This document shows, piece after piece, positions 24,844 through 33,270 of a DNA stretch of 64,000 bases; within the stretch, counting starts at the first letter, position 1, and the number at the start of each line of letters is the position of its first letter. Where the stretch lies: assembly GCA_030685065.1 (NCBI GenBank), contig JAUXQH010000145.1:1-64000 (forward strand). The letters are read 5' to 3'. Under the pieces are notes generated by a model that saw only the letters and a list, made by a program, of their open reading frames with translations, had not been told where the DNA came from and searched no databases. This DNA is from Pseudomonadota bacterium. GTDB taxonomy: Bacteria > Myxococcota_A > UBA796 > SXON01. The translations under genes were made by a program, and so were the position numbers.

Positions 24844-25381
24844 TCTCGTCACCCACACGTGCGTGGCCGTGCTCGCGAAGGTCCTCCCCGGCCGCCCCCA
24901 CGTCGCGACGTTCGTGCTCGGCACCTGCATGCCCGACCTCCTCGCGCGCGTCCCGAGCATGGGCCTCACCTGGCTGCGGTGGTCCGTCCCCGCGATCCCC
25001 GAGTGGCTGATCTACGTGTGGGCTCCGTTCCACATGCCGATCGGGATGCTCCTGTCCGCGTTCCTGCTGGCGTTCCTCTTCCCCGAGGCCGGCCGCCGCG
25101 TCGTCTTCCTGAACCTGCTCGGAGGCGCGGCGCTCCACCTCGCGGTCGATCTCCTCCAGCGCCACTTCGGCGTCGGCTACCTGCTGTTCTTCCCGTTCTC
25201 CTGGTGGGACTTCGAGCTGGGGTGGATGGGAAGCGAAGACACCGTCCGCATCGTGCCGGTGCTCGTGCCGTTCACGGTCGGGGCCGTCCTGTGGCGGCGT
25301 CGGCGCGATCGGCATCACGCTCTTGGGGCGGGGGGGAGCCCCCCGCAACGCCCCCCGAAGGCACCGATCGTGGGCGCCTGA
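24836..25381 (+). CDS. Multi-pass membrane protein, possible DUF457-type metal-dependent hydrolase
   Basis: A 181-residue membrane protein with four hydrophobic segments. The start MADLVTHTCVAVLAK and the following GTCMPDLLAR resemble the His/Asp pattern of DUF457 (YdjM-like) membrane-bound metal-dependent hydrolases, and a later His-Asp pair occurs in ALHLAVDLLQRHFG. The GTG start overlaps the previous gene by eight bases. The last 25 codons run through a copy of the GC-rich dispersed repeat (25325-25361), so the C-terminal residues (AGGSPPQRPPKAP) are repeat-encoded and probably not functional. Confidence 0.6.
   Translation: MADLVTHTCVAVLAKVLPGRPHVATFVLGTCMPDLLARVPSMGLTWLRWSVPAIPEWLIYVWAPFHMPIGMLLSAFLLAFLFPEAGRRVVFLNLLGGAALHLAVDLLQRHFGVGYLLFFPFSWWDFELGWMGSEDTVRIVPVLVPFTVGAVLWRRRRDRHHALGAGGSPPQRPPKAPIVGA
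25325..25361 (-). repeat. GC-rich dispersed repeat, copy 1
   Basis: On the minus strand this reads GGGGGGCGTTGCGGGGGG followed by CTCCCCCCCGCCCC, the same as the copy at 33217 over 32 bases. It overlaps the 3' end of a membrane-protein gene. The two halves are partly self-complementary and could form a hairpin. Confidence 0.8.
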
Positions 25382-25426
25382 AGGGGAGGGGAGCCCCGCC
25401 CTCGCGGACGGAGCCCCCGAACGCTC

Positions 25427-25879
25427 CTAGAACGGAATCTGCTCCGTCTCGGACTCGCCATCCGCGTCGGTCCGGGGCGGCGTGCGCGACCCCGCGCCCG
25501 AGTCCCCTCGGAGCGCGTGCATCGCGCCCTCGTTGCTGGACGCGCCGCGGTGCTTGCCGTTGAGCCAGAGGACCCGGTCGATGACGAGATCGATCTCGTA
25601 GTGGACCACGTTGTCCTTGTCGGTCCACTTGCGCGGGCGGATGGCGCACTCGACCGCGAGCACATCGCCCTTACGGGCGTAGGTGGCGAGGAAGTCGGCG
25701 GTCTTCTCCCAGCCCGTCAGGCGGTGCCAGTCCGGGGTCTCCACCCACTCGTCGCCGACCTTGCGGCTGTTCGGGGTGGCCAGGGAGAGCTTGACCAGCA
25801 CTTTTCCGTTGGCGGTGGTCCGCAGCTCCGGATCCTGGCCGATGTTGCCGATGAGATATGCCTTGTTGAGACCCTTCAC
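25427..25879 (-). CDS. ssb: Single-stranded DNA-binding protein
   Basis: A 150-residue SSB. The OB-fold begins with the family-typical MKGLNKAYLIGNIGQDPELR and continues with KVLVKLSLATPNSRK and WHRLTGWEKTADFLATYARKGD. A flexible Gly/Ser/Asp-rich tail ends in EQIPF, the conserved C-terminal tip that recruits replication and repair proteins. It binds single-stranded DNA as a tetramer during replication and recombination. It is divergent from the deoxynucleoside kinase gene, with a 238-base gap between them. Confidence 0.95.
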   Translation of the reverse strand: MKGLNKAYLIGNIGQDPELRTTANGKVLVKLSLATPNSRKVGDEWVETPDWHRLTGWEKTADFLATYARKGDVLAVECAIRPRKWTDKDNVVHYEIDLVIDRVLWLNGKHRGASSNEGAMHALRGDSGAGSRTPPRTDADGESETEQIPF

Positions 25880-25923
25880 GATGACTCCGTAGATACGCCC
25901 GAGGATGTTGTCGGTGCGTGTCG

Positions 25924-25941
25924 GGGCCCTGTGCAGGGCCC
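25924..25941. repeat. Inverted repeat between ssb and the kinase gene
   Basis: GGGCCCTG-TG-CAGGGCCC, an eight-base perfect inverted repeat around a two-base centre, in the divergent gap 45 bases upstream of ssb. It could be an operator or a hairpin; nothing else in the gap (25880-26117) is recognisable. Confidence 0.4.
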
Positions 25942-26117
25942 GTGCCGACGTGAATTCAAGTGCTTGCGTGTCGCGACCGCGCCGGATGACGGTCGGTGCC
26001 GACGGACTCCCGTCGCTCCGGTGCCGTCAAGGGCCGCCCGAGCGCCGTACGACGAACCGTCCGCGGGGGTGATCGTGAAATCATCGGGCGTGCTACCTTC
26101 CCGGCCCGGAGCAGAGC

Positions 26118-26786
26118 GTGTCGCGACTGGTCGTCATCGAAGGCCTCATCGGCGTCGGCAAGACCACGTTGTGCCGGATCCTTGAGCGGGAGTGGGGTGC
26201 CCGGCTCGTGTTGGAGCCGGCGGACGACAATCCCTTCCTCGCCCAGTTCTATGGGGATCCCGCGCGGTTCGCGCTCCCCGCGCAGCTGTTCTACCTGGCG
26301 AGCCGGTACCAGCAGCAACAGGGGATCCGGCAGGCGGACCTGTTCGCGCCGTTCACCGTGTGCGACTACCTGTACGCGAAGGACCGTTTGTTCGCCGAGA
26401 TGACGCTGGATGGCCACGAGCTCGCGCTGTACAACACGTTCGCCGGCATCCTCCCCGAGCCGCCGCCCCGGCCCGACCTGGTCGTGTTCCTCGATGCGGA
26501 CACCGAGGTCATCCGGAGCCGAATCCTCCGCCGCGGCATCCCCGCGGAGAAGGTCATCCCGGCGCGGTACCTGAACGATCTGCGCGATCGGTACTACCGA
26601 CTCTGGGAGAGCTACGATCAGGCCCCCATCCACGTGATCCGCACGGACACCGTGGATTACGTGTCCGATCCCGCCGCCCGCGAACACATCGTCCAGATGA
26701 TCTGGGGCTGGCTCGCCGGGCAACCGCTCGCCGACGCGCCCCCGCGATACCACCCCACGGCGCAGACCACGCTGTTCGGAGTCTGA
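26118..26786 (+). CDS. Deoxynucleoside kinase
   Basis: A 222-residue kinase of the dCK/dGK family, which phosphorylates deoxynucleosides with ATP in nucleotide salvage. The P-loop is GLIGVGKTT (residues 9-17), followed by a substrate-pocket segment YLASRYQQQ (on the helix after the P-loop), DYLYAKDRLF in place of the usual DR(S/Y) region, the strand PDLVVFLDAD and a lid segment with Arg residues (RSRILRRGIPAE). GTG at 26118 gives a protein that begins four residues before the first strand, as usual. Two bases separate its stop from the panB start, so it likely shares an operon with panB-panC. Confidence 0.88.
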   Translation: MSRLVVIEGLIGVGKTTLCRILEREWGARLVLEPADDNPFLAQFYGDPARFALPAQLFYLASRYQQQQGIRQADLFAPFTVCDYLYAKDRLFAEMTLDGHELALYNTFAGILPEPPPRPDLVVFLDADTEVIRSRILRRGIPAEKVIPARYLNDLRDRYYRLWESYDQAPIHVIRTDTVDYVSDPAAREHIVQMIWGWLAGQPLADAPPRYHPTAQTTLFGV

Positions 26787-27611
26787 TTGGCCAGAATCAC
26801 CGCGCCCGAGATCCTCAAGAAGAAGGTCAACGGCGAGAAGATCGCGATGGTGACCGCCTATGACGCCGCCCAGGCGCGCCTGGTGGACGCGGGGGGCGCC
26901 GACATGGTGCTCGTGGGCGACAGCCTGGGCATGGTGATCCAGGGGCAGTCCGACACCCTGGGCGTGACCGTGCGGGACATGTGCTACCACGGGCGCTGCG
27001 TGGCGGCGGGGCTCTCCCGCGCACACCTCACGGTCGACCTCCCGTTCATGAGCTACCAGGTGAGCGTCGCCCAGGCGATGCGGACCGCCGGGCGGCTCGT
27101 GCGCGAGGGCAAGGCCCAGTCGGTCAAGCTCGAGGGCGGCGTGCGCTCGGCCCCCGCCATCCGCGCCATCGTCGAGGCCGGCATCCCCGTCGTCGGCCAC
27201 GTCGGGCTCACACCCCAGTCGATGCACGCGATGGGCGGCTTCAAGGTCCAGGGCCGCGAGGCGGACGCCGCGGAGCGCATCCTCGCGGACGCCGTGGCCG
27301 TTCAGGACGCGGGCGCCTTCTGCGTCGTGCTGGAGATGGTGCCCGCCGAGCTCGCCGCGCGCATCACCGCCGCGCTGGTCATCCCCACCATCGGCATCGG
27401 CGCGGGCGCGGGCTGTGGCGGACAGGTGCTCGTCTACAACGATCTCCTCGGCATGGACACGCGGTTCAAGCCGCGCTTCGTCAAGCGCTACGCGGAGCTC
27501 GAAGGCGTCGTGCGCGATGCCGTGGCCGCCTACGTCGCCGAGGTCAAGTCCGGCTCCTTCCCCGGCCCCGAGCATACGTTCGCTCAGGACCCCGCGCGCC
27601 TGTACGGGTAG
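26787..27611 (+). CDS. panB: 3-methyl-2-oxobutanoate hydroxymethyltransferase
   Basis: A 274-residue KPHMT, the family's usual length. It transfers a hydroxymethyl group from methylene-tetrahydrofolate to 2-oxoisovalerate to give ketopantoate, the first step of pantothenate (vitamin B5) synthesis. Seen motifs: KIAMVTAYDAAQARL, the metal-ligand region MVLVGDSLGMVIQGQ, SVKLEGG, GHVGLTPQS and the closing IPTIGIGAGAGCGGQVLVYND. The TTG start lies directly after the kinase stop. panC follows 31 bases later. Confidence 0.96.
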   Translation: MARITAPEILKKKVNGEKIAMVTAYDAAQARLVDAGGADMVLVGDSLGMVIQGQSDTLGVTVRDMCYHGRCVAAGLSRAHLTVDLPFMSYQVSVAQAMRTAGRLVREGKAQSVKLEGGVRSAPAIRAIVEAGIPVVGHVGLTPQSMHAMGGFKVQGREADAAERILADAVAVQDAGAFCVVLEMVPAELAARITAALVIPTIGIGAGAGCGGQVLVYNDLLGMDTRFKPRFVKRYAELEGVVRDAVAAYVAEVKSGSFPGPEHTFAQDPARLYG

Positions 27612-27642
27612 TGACCATTCCGTGGCAACAGGAGAGGGCTTG

Positions 27643-28461
27643 ATGCGCATCGTCCAATCGGTCGACGAGATGCACGATCTCGCGCTCTCCTGGCGCCGCC
27701 AGGGCCGCGAGGTCGGGTTCGTCCCCACCATGGGCTACCTGCACCGCGGCCACACGACGCTCATCGAGCTGATGCGGGCGCGGAGCGAGGTGCTCGTGGT
27801 GAGCATCTACGTCAACCCGCTCCAGTTCGGCCCCACCGAGGATCTCACGCGCTACCCGCGCGATCCCGAGGGGGACGCCGCGAAGTGTGCCGCCGCCGGC
27901 TGCGACGTGTTGTTCATGCCGAACAACCTGTACCCGTCCGACTTCCGCACCACCGTGAGCGTGCGCGACATCACGACGCGCTGGGAGGGCGCCCACCGGC
28001 CCACCCACTTCGACGGCGTCGCCACCGTCGTGTGCCGCCTCTTCGGGCTGGTCCAGCCTACCGCGGCGATGTTCGGCGAGAAGGACTACCAGCAGTACAC
28101 GGTGCTCCGCTCCATGGCGAGGGATCTCGCGATGGGCATCGAGATCGTGCCCGGGCCGCTCGTACGGGATGAAGACGGCCTCGCGCTCTCGTCGCGGAAC
28201 GTCTACCTCTCCCCCGACCAACGCCGCCGCGCGCTGTCGCTCCACCGCGCCCTGTTCCAGATGCGGGCGATGACCGACCGCTCGGCCGCCGTCCGGATCG
28301 CCGCGGGCCTCGAAGCCATCGACTCGGACGGGGTGGACTACCTCGCCATCGTCGATCCCGACTCGCTCGAGCCCGTCGACATCATCGATCGCCCGCTGCG
28401 CGCCATCCTCGTCGCGCGGTACGGCTCGGTGCGCCTGCTCGACAACGTCGCGATCGGATGA
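27643..28461 (+). CDS. panC: Pantothenate synthetase
   Basis: A 272-residue ATP-dependent pantoate-beta-alanine ligase. It shows FVPTMGYLHRGH with the adenylate-binding HxGH pair, the NPLQFGPTEDLTRYPR segment, MFGEKDYQQ and the closing adenylate loop VRDEDGLALSSRN. It joins pantoate to beta-alanine to give pantothenate. The ATG at 27643 follows a GGAGAGGG ribosome site. Together with panB it covers two pantothenate steps; panE and panD are not in the window. Its stop overlaps the next start by four bases. Confidence 0.96.
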   Translation: MRIVQSVDEMHDLALSWRRQGREVGFVPTMGYLHRGHTTLIELMRARSEVLVVSIYVNPLQFGPTEDLTRYPRDPEGDAAKCAAAGCDVLFMPNNLYPSDFRTTVSVRDITTRWEGAHRPTHFDGVATVVCRLFGLVQPTAAMFGEKDYQQYTVLRSMARDLAMGIEIVPGPLVRDEDGLALSSRNVYLSPDQRRRALSLHRALFQMRAMTDRSAAVRIAAGLEAIDSDGVDYLAIVDPDSLEPVDIIDRPLRAILVARYGSVRLLDNVAIG

Positions 28462-28829
28462 ACGAGTTCCCGTGGGAGGTGCTCGTCCTGGGGCTCGTCC
28501 TCGGGATCAACCGCCTGGGCACGCCCGCCACCTACCACCGCCCGCTGGCCTTCTGGGGCATCCAGGTCATGAACCTGGCGGTCGCCATCCCGGTCGCCCT
28601 CCGGGGCATCCAGGGGGCCGAGGGGTTCCCCGCGCTCGGCTGGCTCATCGCCGGCCTGCTGGTGTTTCACGTCCTCCAGAACGTGTCGCTCCGCAGCATG
28701 GCCCTCACGAAGAAGCGCCAGGAGCTCGCCGAACGCGAGCAGCTGCGGAAGCTCCGGGCGCTCGAACCCACCCCGGACGATGCCCCGCGGGAGGCCGCCC
28801 CGAGCGAGTTCCCGAGCGATCCGCAGTAG
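28458..28829 (+). CDS. Small hypothetical membrane protein
   Basis: A 123-residue protein with three likely membrane helices (near residues 8-24, 35-47 and 60-73) and a charged helical tail (TKKRQELAEREQLRKLRAL). The start overlaps the panC stop (ATGA). No family recognised; it may simply be co-transcribed with panBC. Confidence 0.6.
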   Translation: MNEFPWEVLVLGLVLGINRLGTPATYHRPLAFWGIQVMNLAVAIPVALRGIQGAEGFPALGWLIAGLLVFHVLQNVSLRSMALTKKRQELAEREQLRKLRALEPTPDDAPREAAPSEFPSDPQ

Positions 28830-28848
28830 TGACTGCTACTTCGGAGTC

Positions 28849-30093
28849 CTACTTCGCGTCGACAGCGTGGACGATCTCGAGGATCTCGCTCTCTTCGAGC
28901 ACGCGGTTCCCAGCCTTGGCCTTGGTCCGCACCGCGCCGATGAGCTCGGGCGTCACCGGGAAGCCGCGGCTTCGCAGCCAGTAGGCGATGTTGCTGTCCC
29001 CGGCCATGTGACCGACCTCGATCTCCTGGCGGCGGCCGAACCAGCTCGCGGGCACGCCCGAGTAGACGCGGTCGGCGAGCCAGTCGGCGCCCTTGTCGAG
29101 CGCCTTGATGACGGCCGCGGCGTGCACGCCGGTGCCGGTGCGGAACGCGTCCTTGCCGAACACCGGGTAGCTCACCGGGATCGGGACGTTGCAGGAGGCC
29201 GAGCAGAGGTCGACCAGCTCGGCGAGGGCCGACAGATCCCCTTCGTGCTGGCCGAGCAGCTTCATGTTCACGAGCAGGAGATCGAGCGGCGTGTTGCCGA
29301 CTCGCTCGCCGATGCCCAGGACACAGCCGTGTACGCGATCAGCGCCCGCCTCGATGGCGGTGAGCGCGTTGCCGAGGCCGAAGCCGCGATCGTTGTGGCC
29401 GTGCCAATCGATGCGCGTGTCCGTTCCGAGGCCGCGGATCAGGTTCTTCGTGAAGTGGATGAGGTTGAACACGCCGTTCGGCGTGGCGTGTCCCACCGTG
29501 TCGCACACGGCGAGGCCGTCGGCGCCCTCTTCGATCGCGGCGGTGAACAGCCGGCGGAGCGTGCTCGGACGGGACCGCGTGGTGTCCTCGGTGACGAACG
29601 TGCAGGGGAGGCCGGCCTGCTTCGCCATCCGCACGGCGGTGCGCGTGCGCTTCTCGAGCAGATCCTCGTCCCAGCCCTCCGCGTACAGGCGGATGGGGGA
29701 CGCGCCGAGGAACGCCATCACCTCGATGGGGATGCCGACCTTCTGCGAGATGGCGATGATCGGCGCGATGTCGTTCTCGTGCGTGCGCGCCGCGCAGGCC
29801 GCGAGGATGGGCAGCTTCTCGTCGCGGATCATCTCTGCGAGCACGGTGGAGTCGGCCACCGCGCGCGGGCCCGCGCCGGGGAGGCCGATGTCCGTGTGGT
29901 GCACGCCGACCCGCGCCAGGAGGCGGATCATCTGCGCCTTCGCGTCCACCGGGGGGTCGGTCACCGACGGGCACTGGATGCCGTCGCGGAACGTCTCGTC
30001 GAAGTAGCGCACGGCCTTGAGCGGCGGCGAGGTCGCGTCCCCGAGCACGTTCCAGTCGTGAATGACGTTGGACTCGTCGATCGTTCCGCTCAT
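28849..30093 (-). CDS. HMGL-like synthase (isopropylmalate/homocitrate synthase family)
   Basis: A 414-residue enzyme of the DRE-TIM metallolyase group, which condenses acetyl-CoA with a 2-oxo acid. The first strand carries DETFRDGIQ in place of DTTLRDGEQ; the metal and substrate residues appear in WHGHNDRGFGLGNALTA and in VHGCVLGIGERVGN. It lacks the long C-terminal leucine-sensing domain of LeuA (about 510 residues), so it is closer in length to homocitrate synthases or short IPMS forms. The ATG at 30093 has GGAGG ahead. The stop converges with the gene at 28458. A LeuB-like dehydrogenase lies 3.2 kb away. Confidence 0.75.
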   Translation of the reverse strand: MSGTIDESNVIHDWNVLGDATSPPLKAVRYFDETFRDGIQCPSVTDPPVDAKAQMIRLLARVGVHHTDIGLPGAGPRAVADSTVLAEMIRDEKLPILAACAARTHENDIAPIIAISQKVGIPIEVMAFLGASPIRLYAEGWDEDLLEKRTRTAVRMAKQAGLPCTFVTEDTTRSRPSTLRRLFTAAIEEGADGLAVCDTVGHATPNGVFNLIHFTKNLIRGLGTDTRIDWHGHNDRGFGLGNALTAIEAGADRVHGCVLGIGERVGNTPLDLLLVNMKLLGQHEGDLSALAELVDLCSASCNVPIPVSYPVFGKDAFRTGTGVHAAAVIKALDKGADWLADRVYSGVPASWFGRRQEIEVGHMAGDSNIAYWLRSRGFPVTPELIGAVRTKAKAGNRVLEESEILEIVHAVDAK

Positions 30094-30171
30094 CGGGCCT
30101 CCGCGCTTACCGCGCCGCAACCCTAACGTAGCGCTCGCCCGCGCGGCTGCCTGCGGAGCCTGGGAACATCA

Positions 30172-31197
30172 CTACAGGAGGCTACACGGCCCCGAGGTGA
30201 ACACGAAGGCGACCGAGAGCGCATCGTTCACGCCGTCGCCGTCGCTGTCGATGTCGGCGATGCGCTCCACGATCTCGCGGGAATAGCCGCTGGCCTCCGC
30301 GATGGGGACCATGGTCTCGACCGAGATGGCGAAGCCCATGACGCCGTTGTTCTCGGTCGCGGTGGCCACGCCCTCGACGGTGACGCCGGTCACGCTGTCC
30401 AGCGTGAAGCCGCCGACCTCGATGGAGGCGGAGGGGATGGTGACGCTGTATTCGCCGCCCGCGATGACCGCGGCCGCGCTCATCGTGGCGTATCCGGCCG
30501 TGTCCACGTCGGCGCCGGGGTCGAACGCCTCGGTGCCGGAGGCGTTGTCGGAGGGGTCCCCGTCGGTGTCGTCGGCGGTGACGATGCCGCCGTAGATGTC
30601 GTCGTCGCACCAGTCATCCACGTCCCAGAACTGGAGGACGATGACGGTCGTGGAGGACGCGAGGGTCTCCGCGAGCGAGGCGTCGAGCGCGGACTTGGCA
30701 AACGCCATCACGTTGTCGGCCGTGCCGTCGCCATCGAGATCCACGCCCTCGCTGGAGGTCCCCACGACGATGCTGTCGACCACCCAGGTGGCCTCGGTGG
30801 GGCCGGCGGGGTCACAGCTCGCCGCGGTATCGGTATCGGTATCGGTGTCCGTATCGGTGTCGGTGTCCGAATCGGTGTCCGAATCGGTGTCCGAATCGGT
30901 GTCCGAATCGGTGTCGGAGTCCGTGTCCGAGTCCGTGTCCGAATCGGTGTCGGTGTCCGAATCGGTGTCCGAGTCCGTGTCCGAGTCCGTGTCGGAGTCC
31001 GTGTCCGAATCGGTGTCGGTGTCGGTGTCCGAATCGGTGTCCGTGTCGGTGTCGGCAGCGGTGTCGCCCGTGTCGGCGGTGTCGACGAGCGCCGTGTCGA
31101 CCAGGGAGGGATCCTTGTCGTCGCCGGCGCCGTAGTTCGAGGAGCAGCCGGAGAGCGCCGCGAGGACGACGAGAGAGGCGATGGCAAACCGGGACAT
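30172..31197 (-). CDS. Asp/Thr/Ser repeat lipoprotein
   Basis: A 341-residue lipoprotein: signal peptide ending LAALSGC, then a low-complexity region of about 90 residues made of DTD and DSD hexanucleotide units (coded by alternating GTGTCC/GTATCG on the minus strand), and a C-terminal domain of about 200 residues with a D-rich strand (DLDGDGTADNVMAFAK) and TGVTVEGVAT-type beta segments. The domain has calcium-binding-like DxDGD motifs. Surface display through the repeat spacer is likely. Function unknown. Confidence 0.7.
   Translation of the reverse strand: MSRFAIASLVVLAALSGCSSNYGAGDDKDPSLVDTALVDTADTGDTAADTDTDTDSDTDTDTDSDTDSDTDSDTDSDTDSDTDTDSDTDSDTDSDTDSDTDSDTDSDTDSDTDTDTDTDTDTDTAASCDPAGPTEATWVVDSIVVGTSSEGVDLDGDGTADNVMAFAKSALDASLAETLASSTTVIVLQFWDVDDWCDDDIYGGIVTADDTDGDPSDNASGTEAFDPGADVDTAGYATMSAAAVIAGGEYSVTIPSASIEVGGFTLDSVTGVTVEGVATATENNGVMGFAISVETMVPIAEASGYSREIVERIADIDSDGDGVNDALSVAFVFTSGPCSLL
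30823..31080 (-). repeat. Hexanucleotide repeat region coding for DTD/DSD spacers
   Basis: The minus strand carries an extended array of six-base units (GACACG/GACTCG/GATACC) inside the lipoprotein gene, with minor base variation. Such an array is prone to slippage and would change the spacer length in steps of two residues. Confidence 0.8.
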
Positions 31198-31317
31198 GGA
31201 GACTCCTGCTCGGCTCGCCTCTACAGCATCGGACGCCCGGTTGTCAAGAACCTTCCCGGTCCGGCGCCGCGTGGCAACGCCGGATCGGGGGGCGAGCGGT
31301 GTGTCTGCAGGCGGGCT

Positions 31318-32514
31318 TCAGAGAGCTTCGACGATCACGGCGATGCCCTGGCCGCCGCCGATGCAGGCGCTGCCGAGGCCGTAGCGGGCGCCGCGGCGAC
31401 GGAGCTCGTGGATGAGCGTGCCCGTGATGCGCGCGCCCGAGGCGCCGAGCGGGTGGCCGAGGGCGATGGCGCCGCCGTTCACGTTGGTCTTGGTGCGGTC
31501 GAGCCCGAGCTCCCGCTCGACGGCGAGGAACTGGGGCGCGAAGGCCTCGTTGACCTCGACCAGGTCCATGTCGGCGACGCCGAGGCCCGTGCGCTCGAAG
31601 GCGCGGCGGGCGGCCGGCACGGGACCGATGCCCATGATGGTGGGATCGCAGCCCGAGATGCCCCAGCCGGTCAGCCGCGCGATGGGGGTGAGGCCGCGGG
31701 CACGGGCCCACTCGCCGTCCGCCACGACCAGGCTGGCGGCGCCGTCACAGATGCCCGACGCGTTGCCGGGGGTGATGAGGCCGTCCTTCTTGAAGACGGT
31801 CGGGAGCTTGCCGAGGCTCTCCATCGTGCTCTTGCGAGGATGCTCGTCAACCGAGAAGCTGATGTCGCCCTTGCGCGTCTTGATGATGAACGGGACGATC
31901 TCGTCGTTGAAGCGGCCGGCCTCGTTCGCGGCGGCCCAGCGCTCCTGGCTCATGAGGGCTACCTCGTCGACCTCGGCGCGGGTCAGGCCGTACTGCTCGC
32001 CGAGCTTCTCGGCGGTCATCGCCATCGGCAGGCCGGTCTGCGTGTCGGTCAGGCACTCCCACAACAGATCCTTGAGGACCGGCGGCTTGCCGAAGCGGGA
32101 GGCACCGTCCCGGAGGCCGTGCATCACGTGGGGGGCCATGCTCATCGCCTCGGACCCGCCCGCGAGAACGACGCTGGCCTGGCCGGTGAGGATCTGCTCG
32201 GCCGCCGTGATGATCGCCTGGAAGCCGGAGCCGCAGAGGCGCGCCACCCCGAGGGCCGGCACGTGCACGGGGACGCCGGCGCGGAGGCCCACGTGGCGGG
32301 GCAGGTAGATGCCGTCGTTGCTGGTCTGGAGCACGTTTCCGTAGATGACGTGGTCGACCTGGTCGGGGGAGACACCGGCGCGCTCGAGGGCGGCCTTGGC
32401 GGTCGGCACCGCGAGATCCTGGGCGTTGATGTCCTTGAGCGCGCCACCCTGGGCGCCGAAGGCGGTGCGGACGGCGGACAAGAAGACGATCTCGCGGGAC
32501 TGGACGTTGAGCAT
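31318..32514 (-). CDS. Thiolase (acetyl-CoA C-acyltransferase)
   Basis: A 398-residue thiolase, usual length. The catalytic Cys is in LGVARLCGSGFQAI (acyl-accepting cysteine near residue 94), and the second active-site residues lie in VNEAFAPQFLAVE, the GGAIALGHPLGASGARI block and YGLGSACIGGGQG. It would catalyse thiolytic cleavage or condensation of acyl-CoAs, in fatty-acid degradation or polyester/mevalonate precursors. Two hundred bases separate it from the next gene upstream on the plus strand. Confidence 0.93.
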   Translation of the reverse strand: MLNVQSREIVFLSAVRTAFGAQGGALKDINAQDLAVPTAKAALERAGVSPDQVDHVIYGNVLQTSNDGIYLPRHVGLRAGVPVHVPALGVARLCGSGFQAIITAAEQILTGQASVVLAGGSEAMSMAPHVMHGLRDGASRFGKPPVLKDLLWECLTDTQTGLPMAMTAEKLGEQYGLTRAEVDEVALMSQERWAAANEAGRFNDEIVPFIIKTRKGDISFSVDEHPRKSTMESLGKLPTVFKKDGLITPGNASGICDGAASLVVADGEWARARGLTPIARLTGWGISGCDPTIMGIGPVPAARRAFERTGLGVADMDLVEVNEAFAPQFLAVERELGLDRTKTNVNGGAIALGHPLGASGARITGTLIHELRRRGARYGLGSACIGGGQGIAVIVEAL

Positions 32515-32714
32515 TGGGCACTCCTGGCGCGGCGCGGGTGAGGGGGCGCGAATCTATCGCGAGCGTGCACGACCCGCTCCTGCTTCTCGGGCACGAGCTC
32601 AGATGGCGGCGCATCCCCCCCAGGAGTGGCGCCCCATGCCCATCCTGACGCCCCCACCTTACAGACGGGTTTCGTGGCCCCTGCGCGATCGCGGGCCCTG
32701 GCTACGAGGGCGTC

Positions 32715-33212
32715 ATGCTGCTGCTCCTCTCGCTCCTCCTCGGGTCCACCCAAGCCCACGCCGCGAAGCTCGAACGCCTGACGCTCGGCGTCGCGGGCAG
32801 CCTGCGCGCCGGCGATCCTGCCTACCTCTCCCATCCCGTCGAGCTCTCGGTCACCAGCTTCGCGCTCCCCTGGTTGGCGTTCGAGGGGCGGATCGGCGTC
32901 GCGCCCACCTGGGACAGCGGCTACCTGTTCCTGCCCGATGGGGAGGCGCGGGGCCTGCTCTCCACGGGGGTGCGCTTCGGCGAAGAGAAGGGGATCTACG
33001 CGGCCGTCGGCGTGGTGGCCTGGCTCTACGAGGCCGGCCATTCCTGGGGCCCTCACGGGCCCTACTCGACGTTCGACCGGTGGAGCGTCGGCGCGAGGGG
33101 CGGGTGGCGCTTTCCCATCGGGAAGGTGTCGTACGTCGCGCCGGAGCTGTACCTCGGCACCTTCTATGCGGGCGCGGGCGTGCACTTCGAGTGGGTGCTG
33201 GTCAAGAAGTAG
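32715..33212 (+). CDS. Small secreted beta-rich protein
   Basis: A 165-residue protein with a signal peptide cleaved near AHA-AK. The mature part is a run of alternating strands ending in an aromatic residue (LAFEGRIGVAP, LLSTGVRFGE, GIYAAVGVVAW, WSVGARGGWRF, HFEWVLVKK), the pattern of a small outer-membrane beta-barrel (about eight strands). No family is recognised. A dispersed repeat copy begins just after its stop. Confidence 0.6.
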   Translation: MLLLLSLLLGSTQAHAAKLERLTLGVAGSLRAGDPAYLSHPVELSVTSFALPWLAFEGRIGVAPTWDSGYLFLPDGEARGLLSTGVRFGEEKGIYAAVGVVAWLYEAGHSWGPHGPYSTFDRWSVGARGGWRFPIGKVSYVAPELYLGTFYAGAGVHFEWVLVKK

Positions 33213-33216
33213 GGCT

Positions 33217-33250
33217 CCGGGGGGCGTTGCGGGGGGCTCCCCCCCGCCCC
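33217..33250 (+). repeat. GC-rich dispersed repeat, copy 2
   Basis: CCGGGGGGCGTTGCGGGGGG followed by CTCCCCCCCGCCCC, matching copy 1 (opposite strand at 25325) over 32 bases. It lies between the ends of two convergent genes. Confidence 0.8.
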
Positions 33251-33270
33251 ACGAGCACCCGGCCCGACGA

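Noticed and set aside
30596..31135. A plus-strand frame of SVSVSESVSE repeats
   Set aside because: It is the reverse translation of the DTD repeat lipoprotein on the minus strand, which has a signal peptide and domain.
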